Part shown: positions 47,131 to 55,204 of the stretch, one piece after another
Layout: every line of letters begins with the position of its first letter
How positions within the stretch are numbered: the stretch's first letter is position 1
Source: Tribonema minus
Taxonomy: Eukaryota; Sar; Xanthophyceae; Tribonematales; Tribonemataceae
Direction of reading: 5' to 3'
DNA length: 64,000 nt
Assembly (NCBI GenBank): GCA_017506865.1
Contig: JAFCMP010000527.1
Coordinates: 496,001-560,000 of the forward strand
Position numbers and translations under genes: made by a program
Notes under the pieces: model-generated
The model's database searches: none
What the model was told of the DNA's origin: nothing
Seen by the model: only the letters and a program-made list of their open reading frames with translations

Positions 47131-48873
47131 ATGTTGGCTTGCGCGGGGCGGCCGGGCTGGCGTGCTCTAAAGGGTGCTCGACTATTTAGTGCATGGGGTG
47201 CTGCGCGGCAGGTGTTGCAGCGCTGCGCATCAGTGTCGCATTCCTGCAATTTCAAAAGATTCGCCATAGCAAGCGTCAGCACACATGTTGGCGGCGTGCG
47301 GCACATTCTTCACACTCTTCCTCCTGGTCCGGACGGCAGCGAGGACCATGCCAGGAGCAACAGCAGCCGCAGCAGCAGTGGCACGCTGGAGCAGCTGATC
47401 AGCAAAGGCCGCTGGGGGGACATCTCGCGACGGCTATGCGACAAGAGAGGTCTCACAGTCGATCAACTGCGGCTTGTGCTCAAGTCTGCCGCCCCGAGAG
47501 GCCAGCACGATGTGGGATACGTCGCTCTGCATCGAGTTCGGGCCGCTGGGTCAGCCACGCTCAAGGACTGGCGGTGCCTGCTGCAGGCGGAGATAGTGGC
47601 GGGCGTGCCAGTTCCTGTCTTTGCAACATTGCAAGGCATGGTGCAGGACGGACACAAGCTGGAGCTGTCAACTTGTCATCAAGCGCTTAACATTATGGCG
47701 CGTTCCGGCGACATGGTGCGCCCACTGCTCATAATCATGCTCATGAAGCAGGTGGGCCTCACGCCGGACATGCAGGCATACACCTTGGCCGTACGTGCTT
47801 GCAGGGGACTGCAGGCGATATCGGTAGCCAACGGCCTGCTGGCAGAGGCTAAAGTCGCAGGCCTGGCGCCAGACACTGGCATGTACTCTGCCATGATCAA
47901 AGCATGCCGGCCGTCACAGGACGTAGACCGCGCGCTCGAGCTTTTCCATGAAATGGAGGCGACACCGAGCTGCGCGTTTATGGTGAAAGACTGGCGCATA
48001 TGGAGCAACCTCATGGCCGCTCTAAATGCAGGGGGGCAGCCAGAGAAAGTCAGTGAGAAATTTGAGGAGATGGTGAAGCGCGGGATCGAGCCCAGCGTGT
48101 GCATTTACTCGCACACTCTGGCGGCGCATGCTGCACGCGGCCACCATGCCCAAGTGCACGACCTGCTTGCGCGCATGCCGGCGCTTGGCGCTGCGGACAA
48201 GGGTGAGTGCCATGCTTCAATCATATCAGCCTACGCTTCAACCGACTAGCTGGACGCCGCAGAGGCAGCATTCAATGCAGCGCTCCGCGGTGGGGCTGTG
48301 ACGTCCAGTGCGTACGTGGGTATGGTTCTAGCTTTTGGACGTGCGCAAGACCTGCCACGCATCATGTACTGGCTGCGGCACATGCAGTCGGCACACCTCG
48401 AGCCCGGTCACGCAGTCTGGGCAGCCGCCATAGAAGCGGCGCATGCCACTGGAGATATGGACGCTGCAGATGCTCTGTTCTCGGAGGCTGACGCAGCAGG
48501 AGGCATCGTCCTGTACCGGCGCATGTTGTGGCGCAAGGCGGCCAAGCGCTTTCAGATCATCGCGTTCAGGGCTCATCCTTCGCGAAACGCGCACAACACG
48601 GTGCTGGAGCTGAGCAGCTGCGGCGTTGGAGTCGCGCAAGCGGCGCTGCGTGCTGAGGCGCTTGCGCTCCGCAGCCCGTGCGCACGGGTACGGCACAGGT
48701 ATGTGTATGTGAAGGGCCACACTTCAGCGCAGCAAGCGCATGCTGCAATGGTCGCCACATGGGCCAGTAGTGCTGGCCTGCAGGTTGTCGAGATCATGGG
48801 TAGCTCTGGTTTCCTGCTGCTGAGGATTCCCAATGAGCCGGCCAGTGTCAGGCCCACCTCGAAGGCTGCCTGA
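47131..48873 (+). CDS. Pentatricopeptide repeat protein with SMR-like C-terminus, interrupted by one in-frame TAG
   Basis: A single uninterrupted exon of 580 codons except for TAG at 48247-48249; the same frame continues to TGA at 48871. The first roughly 50 residues (MLACAGRPGWRALKGARLFS) are Arg/Ala/Ser-rich and look like an organelle transit peptide. Repeated 35-residue helical pairs follow, for example MQAYTLAVRACRGLQAISVA, MYSAMIKACRPSQDVDRALE and CIYSHTLAAHAARGHHAQVH, typical of PPR proteins that bind organellar RNA. The stop falls within a repeat (SAYASTD, stop, LDAAEAAF), where Gln would suit. The last roughly 80 residues resemble an SMR domain in pattern (VLELSSCGVGVAQAALRAEA; VEIMGSSGFLLLRIP) but lack the DLHG His and the TGKG motif, so nuclease activity is doubtful. 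It may be a recent pseudogene, a sequencing error or a readthrough case. Confidence 0.85.
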
Positions 48874-49570
48874 CGGCATGCGCTGATCATGCATCGCACA
48901 TTAGTGGTGTCAGCGCTTGACTGCATGCATGTCCATAGATCACGAAGACAAACTGAAAGCAGCAGCAGCAGCAGCAGCACGCGCTAGACAGAGCTATCTC
49001 CAGTCAATCATCATGGTGCACAGATGCTGCTTGAGGCATGATGGCAATGGCGTTCTTGTTAGCCTGCATTCACCATGCAGTTGCACTTGTGCTTGCGCAG
49101 CTTGACTTTGCTCTGATGTTCTTGTTGGTTACCGGAAATATGCCTTTGACAGCCGTTTGCTGTTGTGCTTCACCATGCCAGTGATTGTGTTCAGCATATT
49201 TTTTTGATGCAAGGGGAGCATGCATCATCCTTGCAAGCACAGTGAAGCACTAGACTCATGAGTGACCGTCACGCGTCAGTGCCTCATCATCGGGCTCATT
49301 GCAGCTAAACTGCACATGTCAGCAACGTGTTATGGTGCATCTGCGCACTGCAGACGTACATGTGAACGCTTTGCATGCTCTTGTATACGCTCCGCGGTGT
49401 AGCAGGCAAGCAATGTGTAGCACTGAACATTGCCTTCAATGTGGGTGGGTGAAATGTTGTCTAGCGGCAGGCGTGATCCTGGCCATGGCAGCTACAGCTG
49501 CCACAGCAGCTGCGTACATGCCATGGTGTGCTCCATTTTGCGCCTAAGCGAATTAAATCCAATTGGGCAT
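48874..49570. other. Intergenic stretch with a short CAG microsatellite
   Basis: This is the 3' flank of the PPR gene up to the 3' end of retrotransposon copy 2. It contains agcagcagcagcagcagcac at about 48960-48979. No gene is recognised. Confidence 0.5.
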
Positions 49571-49652
49571 GTACGTATGGACTTGTATTTATAAAGGCCC
49601 AAGGGAGGCCGGGTTGCCTATGCAATCGAAAAGCTTGCGTCAACGCAGCAGC

Positions 49653-52600
49653 CTAGTCTGCGCTGTGCCCTAGGAGTTTGGATACCGGCGCCGCAACACA
49701 GCCCAGCATTCGCGCTCCACGTGTGTATGCCATGACGCGCTCCGCCAACTCCCGCGCCAGCGATATGCTCAGCTCAATGTGGATCTGACGCTTAGCTAAC
49801 CCGGCCTTGCGTAACACATCTGCCTTCCCCCCCCCTGAGCACAGTGCTGAGTGCATTGCCAACTCCTTAACAAAAAGGCTTGTCTGCTTGCCCAGCCGTC
49901 CGTACGACTCCTGCACGAATGGCACAAAAGCCCAAGATGACGTCAAGGTGCCGGTGTGGTGCTTGACCTTCGCGTCCTCCCCCACCCCAGCAGCATAGCC
50001 GTCCGTGTTCGAGGCATTTGTTTTGCCTGTCAGGTACGAGCTCGCTGTGGGCGCGCGCACACTTGTGTCTAGCACTATTCCCTTGTTACGGTATGCACTG
50101 CTAAAGTGCAGACACCCTGGGTCAATGACTGTGTCCGCCCGATACCCCGGTACCTTGAAGACGCTAGCGTCCTCATTGCGGACAATAGAGACATGGTGCT
50201 GTCTCAAGATGCGCTGTAGGCACCGCTTTTGGGCAGTGTGTGTCGCGTTGTGCCCCCGTATGTGCTGGCTGGGGCAGCTGATCGCATGCGTGGAGGTGGG
50301 GCTCACGTCACTGCACCGCCATGGGCACACCTCGCCCTGTATGCCCCACCCGTCTATAAAGATCGCAACCATAATCATCGTGGCTGCTGCCATACTGGAC
50401 ATGGGCGCCGCACCCGGGCGGTCATTGGCAGCGGGTGGCACGCTCATCCACGCCATTGCCCCGGACGCACGCTGGCTGCGCAGCTGCGCCAGGACCCGCG
50501 CGCTAGCCTGTTGGCGGCGGCGGCTGGTGTCACGCAAGTCACCAATAAGTGTAGCCTGCGTCGGCTTGCCCACGGCACCAGCCGAGGCAGCCTCTAGGTC
50601 CTCCACCAGGCAGTCCTCGTATTGACGTCGAAGAACATTTGAAAGGCGGGCTTGTAGTCCGTGCGTGAAGTGACCGCGCCGGCGGCGGGGCACTACCTTT
50701 CTGCAGATCTCGTCAGCATAGGCCTCCCAGTCGTCGTCGTCGTCCTCCTGCCCGCCGCTGCAGCTGCTTTCTTCCGCGCTAGTTTGTGTTTTAGCGGGCG
50801 TGGAAGAGGCAGCCGCGGCAGCGGCTTGAGGGCCAGGTACGGTCGCCGCCGCAGCGGCCGCCTCGGCGCCAGGCACAATGCCGTGGGTGTGTGGGGCTGG
50901 CTCAGTGGTCCCCGTCTCCGTGACGGCAGTTGCGGCGTAGATCGCTTGCACCGCAGTGGGGAGCGTCGACGCTGCGGCCGTTGTATCTGCTGCCCACCGT
51001 AGCAACGATGCTGGGAGCTGCTCGGCCACAGCTGTGCGTGATTTTTCGCCGCCATCAGCTGTCAGCGCTCGCGTAGAGCGTCGCACGGCCTCGATGATTG
51101 GCGGCAGTCCCTGGTCCTCGCGTATTGCGCATGAGTGCTGCGCGAACCAGGTGACTGCGCCGTGTTCGTCAGTGCCGAGCCTCAGGGCCCCTGCTGCCAC
51201 AGTGGCATGAATTATTGCAGGCCGCAGTGTTGTGCATGCCTGGGCCGTGTATGCGGCTGGTGCCAGTAGCCCCAAAAGCGGCATGCCCAGACCGCCTCGT
51301 CGCTCCGGCAACCGTGACGCCCGCAGTGGCACTGCGATGTCCGTGAGTTCTGGCGGGCCCAAGCGCGGCAATACCAGCACGCTGCCACTGCTGGCTACCT
51401 CATTGTCACCAGCAGTGCAGGCGGCCAGCAGGTGTGACTTCATGACTGCCGCGGTAGCGCAGCCGTGCAGGTGCAGCATGCGTTCAAGCGTCCATGCACA
51501 GAACCCGTCAAATGCGTGCAGCCATGTCTCACTCAAAGCCGTGTCAACGACCCGAGCTAAGAAGCCCATCCGCTTCGTCAGTGACCTGCGCAGAATGAAC
51601 TGTGCTGCCTGTAGGTGATGCCGCGCCATCCCAGCTAGCTGCCACGACAATCGCCATGTCCCTGCGTCAACAAGATGCTTGCTCATGGCAGCATGCACAT
51701 AGGCTGGGTGCCCTACCGGTACCCCGACCGACGTAAAGCCCTGACTGGATTCTGGCATGGTGGCGTCCACAAACGGTATGTCAAGGGCGCGCAGGCGTGC
51801 TCTGGCCGCTTCATCAAACACTGTGCCGCGCATGGCAATGGCCAGCGACTTGTCTGGTCGAACGCGTAGGCCCCCTGCCGCAAGCCGACGGATCACCTCT
51901 GCCACCCCAGCGGCCGCTGCATCGTCGAAGTAGGCAGCTTGCAGCACGTTGAGGTCATCCAGGAAAGCGCAGTGCGGGGCTGGCGGTTCCGCTGTGCTGT
52001 GGCCGTAGGCCGGCATACTGCCGGGCGTCGCATTCACTCCATCAGGGTAGAAGAGTAGGAATGCCGCTGCCACTGCAAAGTACAGCGGCCCTAGAGGGTC
52101 CCCTTGCTGGCACCCTAGGTGGGAGCAGATAATGCGAGCTTCACCGTTCACCTCCACTCGCATCTCTGGGGCAGTGTCACCACAGTATATGGACTCAAAG
52201 TGCGGGAGCAGCTCCGGACAGAAGAGCATAAGTCCCCGCACAATGGCGGCGCGATCCACACTGTTAAATGCGTTCTCACAGTCCAGCTGGATTGTGGTGC
52301 CATACAGCTCGTGCCACACGCGCGCGCGCGCTGCCACATGCTCGACGCCAGACCGGTATCCTACGCCAAACTGCGACATGGAGGCCAGCAGCCCCGATAT
52401 TTTGCCCTTGACACCCCGTGCCGCTGTGGACCCGAGGAGTCTGCGCCAGACACTGGAGCAGGCGATCGGACGCCGCTTCTGTCCTATGCCTGAGAGGGCC
52501 GCGGCGCGGAGAAGCCGTTGCGATTGCTCCGGCAGCAGTTCGGGCTCAACAAGCAGCGTCGTGAACACCTTGGCCAGGTGATGGGCGAATGCCGGTTCCA

Positions 52601-54047
52601 TCACATCCGATTCTGAATCACCAGCTAGTCCTGGCGAGGCACTGCCCACGGGGCGGGTGGCTGCTTTCACTGGTGCACCAGGCCCAGCGGCCATCAAGAG
52701 GTGTTCATAGCGTAGGCCGTCCAGCCCTCCTGCCTTCCCCGCCCCTGCTGCGGACAAGGTCGACAGTATGTCTGTCGCCTCCACCTCGAGGCGCCGTCCG
52801 GCTGCGCTGGCAGCATCCTCAGGCCTATCGCTGCGATCATGCGCCTGACCCGATTCGAAGACGGGACTGCCGCTGCCAGCGGGCCCGGCGGTCGTTGCCA
52901 CCCCTGCGCCGTGCAAGCAGTGCCGCCGGGCGTCGCGTACCAGGCCGCGCACTTGCTCCATTGGCGTATCGACTACCCCGGGCCGGGTGCCAGTTTCAGG
53001 GTGCTTTGCTGCCAGCACCTGTGCCGTGACCTCGTCTGCTGGGGCGCATGCTTCACGCGCCTCTAGTCGTGCGGCAGCCAGGCCTACCCCCCGTCGCTTG
53101 CCTGAGAGGGCAGCGCATGCTGTTTGCTGCCTGGAGTCAGCCTCCGTCCAGTCGGCATCGAAGTTCGTTTGTGCCGACGCCGTAGCTGCGTTGTTTGGTT
53201 TGGGGGCCCGCAGCGCCGCTGCTGCTGACAGCGTCTTTCTCAGTAGCTCCGCAAAGTCGCCAGACAGCAACGCTGCCAGCCGGGCCGCAGGCGGCATACC
53301 GGTTCCCTCCGGTTGCCTACCAAAGGCCATTGCTGCTAGCAGGTGCAGCAGCCTGTAGCCGCGCTGCACTAGAGTCTGAGAAACCTGATGAGCAAACGCC
53401 CCGGCACCATGGTGGAGGCGCACCCGTGCCGCCTCACGTGCACTGTCTGTGGCGTCCGCCAGTAGTCGTGTGGCGTGCTCCACTAGCCGTGCCCACTGGG
53501 TGCACTGCAGCTGAGTGCGGAAGGGGTTGGCAGTCGTGGTGAACCGTAGCAGCAGTAGATCCGCCTCATTGGTCTGGTCAAGTGCGTGGACGACCGAGGG
53601 CGTCGAGAGGTCCCAAGCCAGGGATGCTCGTGACTGGGGCTTTGAGGGCCTGCCACTGGTGGTGGTGGTCGGGGGGGGCGGTGACGCGGCATCGTCCGGC
53701 GGGTCCAAGTCCATGTCCGCCCATCCCACGGCCGTCCCGTGGGGGGGGCTGCTGTCCTGCAGCCTTAGGCTGTTAGACTGAGTGCGGCTGCCGGCGCTGC
53801 CAGGCGGTGCCAGGCGGTGCCGCAGCAGCTGCCGTTCGGCGCCGGCGTTGCGCGCCGGTTGCCGTGGCCGCCGGGCGTTTCTTGCTGGACTTTGAGTTGG
53901 CAGCGCCACTAGCCGGCACCGCCGGTGGCTTTGGAGGTGTCGCTGCGGCAGCCCCCGCCGCCGCGGCCGCGCCGTCGCTACCCGCACCCCCGCCCTCGGA
54001 CTGGCCCGGGGGTACTGCCGGGCGTGCGCGCGTGGGGGCGCTTCCAT
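49653..54047 (-). CDS. Retrotransposon copy 2: reverse transcriptase and restriction-like endonuclease polyprotein
   Basis: 1,464 codons open in one frame, though only the part downstream of the 10-bp duplication (below about 53800) is in the true frame; residues before that are an out-of-frame start. In order it contains a low-complexity linker, a helical domain, RT motifs (GIGQKRRPIACSSVW, QLDCENAFNSVDR, GCQQGDPLGPLYF, FLDDL, GLRVRPDKS), thumb, acidic linker, the C-x3-C-x8-H-x3-C knuckle and the PD-(D/E)xK-like endonuclease ending AAPVSKLLGHSAD. The catalytic Asp in motif A and both in motif C are present, as are the endonuclease Asp residues. The product would bind its own RNA, nick the target and copy from the 3' end. 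Whether it can work without its own N-terminal domain is unknown. Confidence 0.9.
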   Translation of the reverse strand: MEAPPRAHARQYPRASPRAGVRVATARPRRRGLPQRHLQSHRRCRLVALPTQSPARNARRPRQPARNAGAERQLLRHRLAPPGSAGSRTQSNSLRLQDSSPPHGTAVGWADMDLDPPDDAASPPPPTTTTSGRPSKPQSRASLAWDLSTPSVVHALDQTNEADLLLLRFTTTANPFRTQLQCTQWARLVEHATRLLADATDSAREAARVRLHHGAGAFAHQVSQTLVQRGYRLLHLLAAMAFGRQPEGTGMPPAARLAALLSGDFAELLRKTLSAAAALRAPKPNNAATASAQTNFDADWTEADSRQQTACAALSGKRRGVGLAAARLEAREACAPADEVTAQVLAAKHPETGTRPGVVDTPMEQVRGLVRDARRHCLHGAGVATTAGPAGSGSPVFESGQAHDRSDRPEDAASAAGRRLEVEATDILSTLSAAGAGKAGGLDGLRYEHLLMAAGPGAPVKAATRPVGSASPGLAGDSESDVMEPAFAHHLAKVFTTLLVEPELLPEQSQRLLRAAALSGIGQKRRPIACSSVWRRLLGSTAARGVKGKISGLLASMSQFGVGYRSGVEHVAARARVWHELYGTTIQLDCENAFNSVDRAAIVRGLMLFCPELLPHFESIYCGDTAPEMRVEVNGEARIICSHLGCQQGDPLGPLYFAVAAAFLLFYPDGVNATPGSMPAYGHSTAEPPAPHCAFLDDLNVLQAAYFDDAAAAGVAEVIRRLAAGGLRVRPDKSLAIAMRGTVFDEAARARLRALDIPFVDATMPESSQGFTSVGVPVGHPAYVHAAMSKHLVDAGTWRLSWQLAGMARHHLQAAQFILRRSLTKRMGFLARVVDTALSETWLHAFDGFCAWTLERMLHLHGCATAAVMKSHLLAACTAGDNEVASSGSVLVLPRLGPPELTDIAVPLRASRLPERRGGLGMPLLGLLAPAAYTAQACTTLRPAIIHATVAAGALRLGTDEHGAVTWFAQHSCAIREDQGLPPIIEAVRRSTRALTADGGEKSRTAVAEQLPASLLRWAADTTAAASTLPTAVQAIYAATAVTETGTTEPAPHTHGIVPGAEAAAAAATVPGPQAAAAAASSTPAKTQTSAEESSCSGGQEDDDDDWEAYADEICRKVVPRRRRGHFTHGLQARLSNVLRRQYEDCLVEDLEAASAGAVGKPTQATLIGDLRDTSRRRQQASARVLAQLRSQRASGAMAWMSVPPAANDRPGAAPMSSMAAATMIMVAIFIDGWGIQGEVCPWRCSDVSPTSTHAISCPSQHIRGHNATHTAQKRCLQRILRQHHVSIVRNEDASVFKVPGYRADTVIDPGCLHFSSAYRNKGIVLDTSVRAPTASSYLTGKTNASNTDGYAAGVGEDAKVKHHTGTLTSSWAFVPFVQESYGRLGKQTSLFVKELAMHSALCSGGGKADVLRKAGLAKRQIHIELSISLARELAERVMAYTRGARMLGCVAAPVSKLLGHSAD

Positions 54048-54804
54048 TCCGTCGACACGTGTGGCATGGCGAGGTCAGCGCGCATTGCCTCTGCCCCGCG
54101 CTGGCTGACATATGGACCAGACCGCAGGCACCTGTGCATGCACTCAGCTTCCTTACCGCCCGTAGGAAGTCTTCTGCCGTGCAACCATACATGGTGCTCA
54201 TCTCCTGCACACGCTTGGCATGGTGTGCCCCAGTGTTGCAGGTACTGCTGCCTGAAGGGGCACGGTCACCGGATGGGTCGTGATCAACCTGCTGCCGGAT
54301 GCCCTTGGCGTATGCTGCCGCCAGATTTTGCTGACAGTGTGATGTGCTCGCCTCAGGGTTCAGCATCGACCTCGTGCAGCTACCACCGTTGAAGTGGGCC
54401 ACTACCGGTGCCATGCGGCTCGCAGCTGACAGTTTGCCTCGCTGTTTGCTGTCCTCTTTCTGACCAAGCTGCCAAAATGCCAGTGTGCATAAAGGACACC
54501 TCAGTGGCTCAGGCTGCTGCGGCAACTGTAGCGCAGTACGGGGCTGTGTCCGACTCGGAGCCGTGATGTGGGTGCTGTTAGCTTGAGTGGTCGCCGACGC
54601 TGTCATAGTGGTTGGCAAGGGCGGAGCTGCCGCAGGGGCGACAAGCAGTTCAAAGTGTCCCACATTTGTATATAGCCCAGGCGGCGTCCACAGCACATCC
54701 AGATGGCAGTCAGGTACAGTGCAATCAATGGACACCATGGAGCCATCGTTTTGCGTGCCCCAGTCAATATCATGGCAATCCGATGCGGACAAACGATTTG
54801 GCAC
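53773..54804 (-). CDS. Retrotransposon copy 2: N-terminal zinc-finger-like domain, cut off by frameshift
   Basis: 343 codons from ATG 54804. A Pro/Thr-rich start is followed by RCPLCTLAFW with a later HF...C (zinc-finger-like) and a second Cys/His cluster (TGACGLVHM, SPCHTCRRN). The Ala-rich linker comes next, and the frame then changes at the 10-bp duplication (gcaccgcctg repeated, about 53800-53820) and ends shortly after. In copy 1 the same region is fused in frame to the RT, so this ORF is the N-terminus of a single polyprotein. By analogy with R2-type elements it should guide target DNA binding; that role is inferred. Confidence 0.85.
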   Translation of the reverse strand: MPNRLSASDCHDIDWGTQNDGSMVSIDCTVPDCHLDVLWTPPGLYTNVGHFELLVAPAAAPPLPTTMTASATTQANSTHITAPSRTQPRTALQLPQQPEPLRCPLCTLAFWQLGQKEDSKQRGKLSAASRMAPVVAHFNGGSCTRSMLNPEASTSHCQQNLAAAYAKGIRQQVDHDPSGDRAPSGSSTCNTGAHHAKRVQEMSTMYGCTAEDFLRAVRKLSACTGACGLVHMSASAGQRQCALTSPCHTCRRNGSAPTRARPAVPPGQSEGGGAGSDGAAAAAGAAAATPPKPPAVPASGAANSKSSKKRPAATATGAQRRRRTAAAAAPPGTAWQRRQPHSV

Positions 54805-55204
54805 ATGTTGCTCATTGGCCTCACATCAGGCCGAACCACAAGGGATGATGGCACTTTGCAAGTGCATTTCGTGCACATGCGCGTGCATTGAACACAACGC
54901 ACAGCGTTTTCTCAAATTCAGACATCTGTCCGAGCTAAACATGACGAAGTTGCTGCAGTGACATGCGGACACACTGTCAAGCACCTGTGAGGGCCACAGC
55001 CTGAGGACCTGCACTGAGTGCAGTGGCAGACTGATTGCAGTGGTAGACCCAACTTGAACCGCCGGTTCCAGTTGTCGCTGCACGCATGCATGATGCAACG
55101 GTACGCACGGCCACTACAAACAAACATGCAGCAGGCAACAGAGAGGCACAGACTAGAAAGCTGCAGTTTATCATGTACTTCTACATGACAATGTGTACAT
55201 CCCA

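Larger units (their letters stand above)
49571..54960 (-). mobile_element. RLE-type non-LTR retrotransposon, near full length (copy 2)
   Basis: The 3' terminus is the gtac at 49571-49574, common to copies 1 and 3. The 5' end is not exactly defined; the first ORF starts at 54804 and the end is estimated before about 54960, only a few hundred bases from the end of the TPR gene. It is in inverted orientation to copy 1, about 6 kb away, with the PPR and inhibitor genes between. The coding region is intact except for a 10-bp tandem duplication near 53800-53820 that separates the N-terminal domain from the RT frame. There is no poly(A) or simple-repeat tail. Confidence 0.93.

Noticed and set aside
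50005-50625. Long ORFs opposite the retrotransposon (also 39869-40339, 40646-41095, 51232-51618, 52132-52581)
   Set aside because: They are mirror frames of the GC-rich retrotransposon coding strand, and occur identically opposite both copies.
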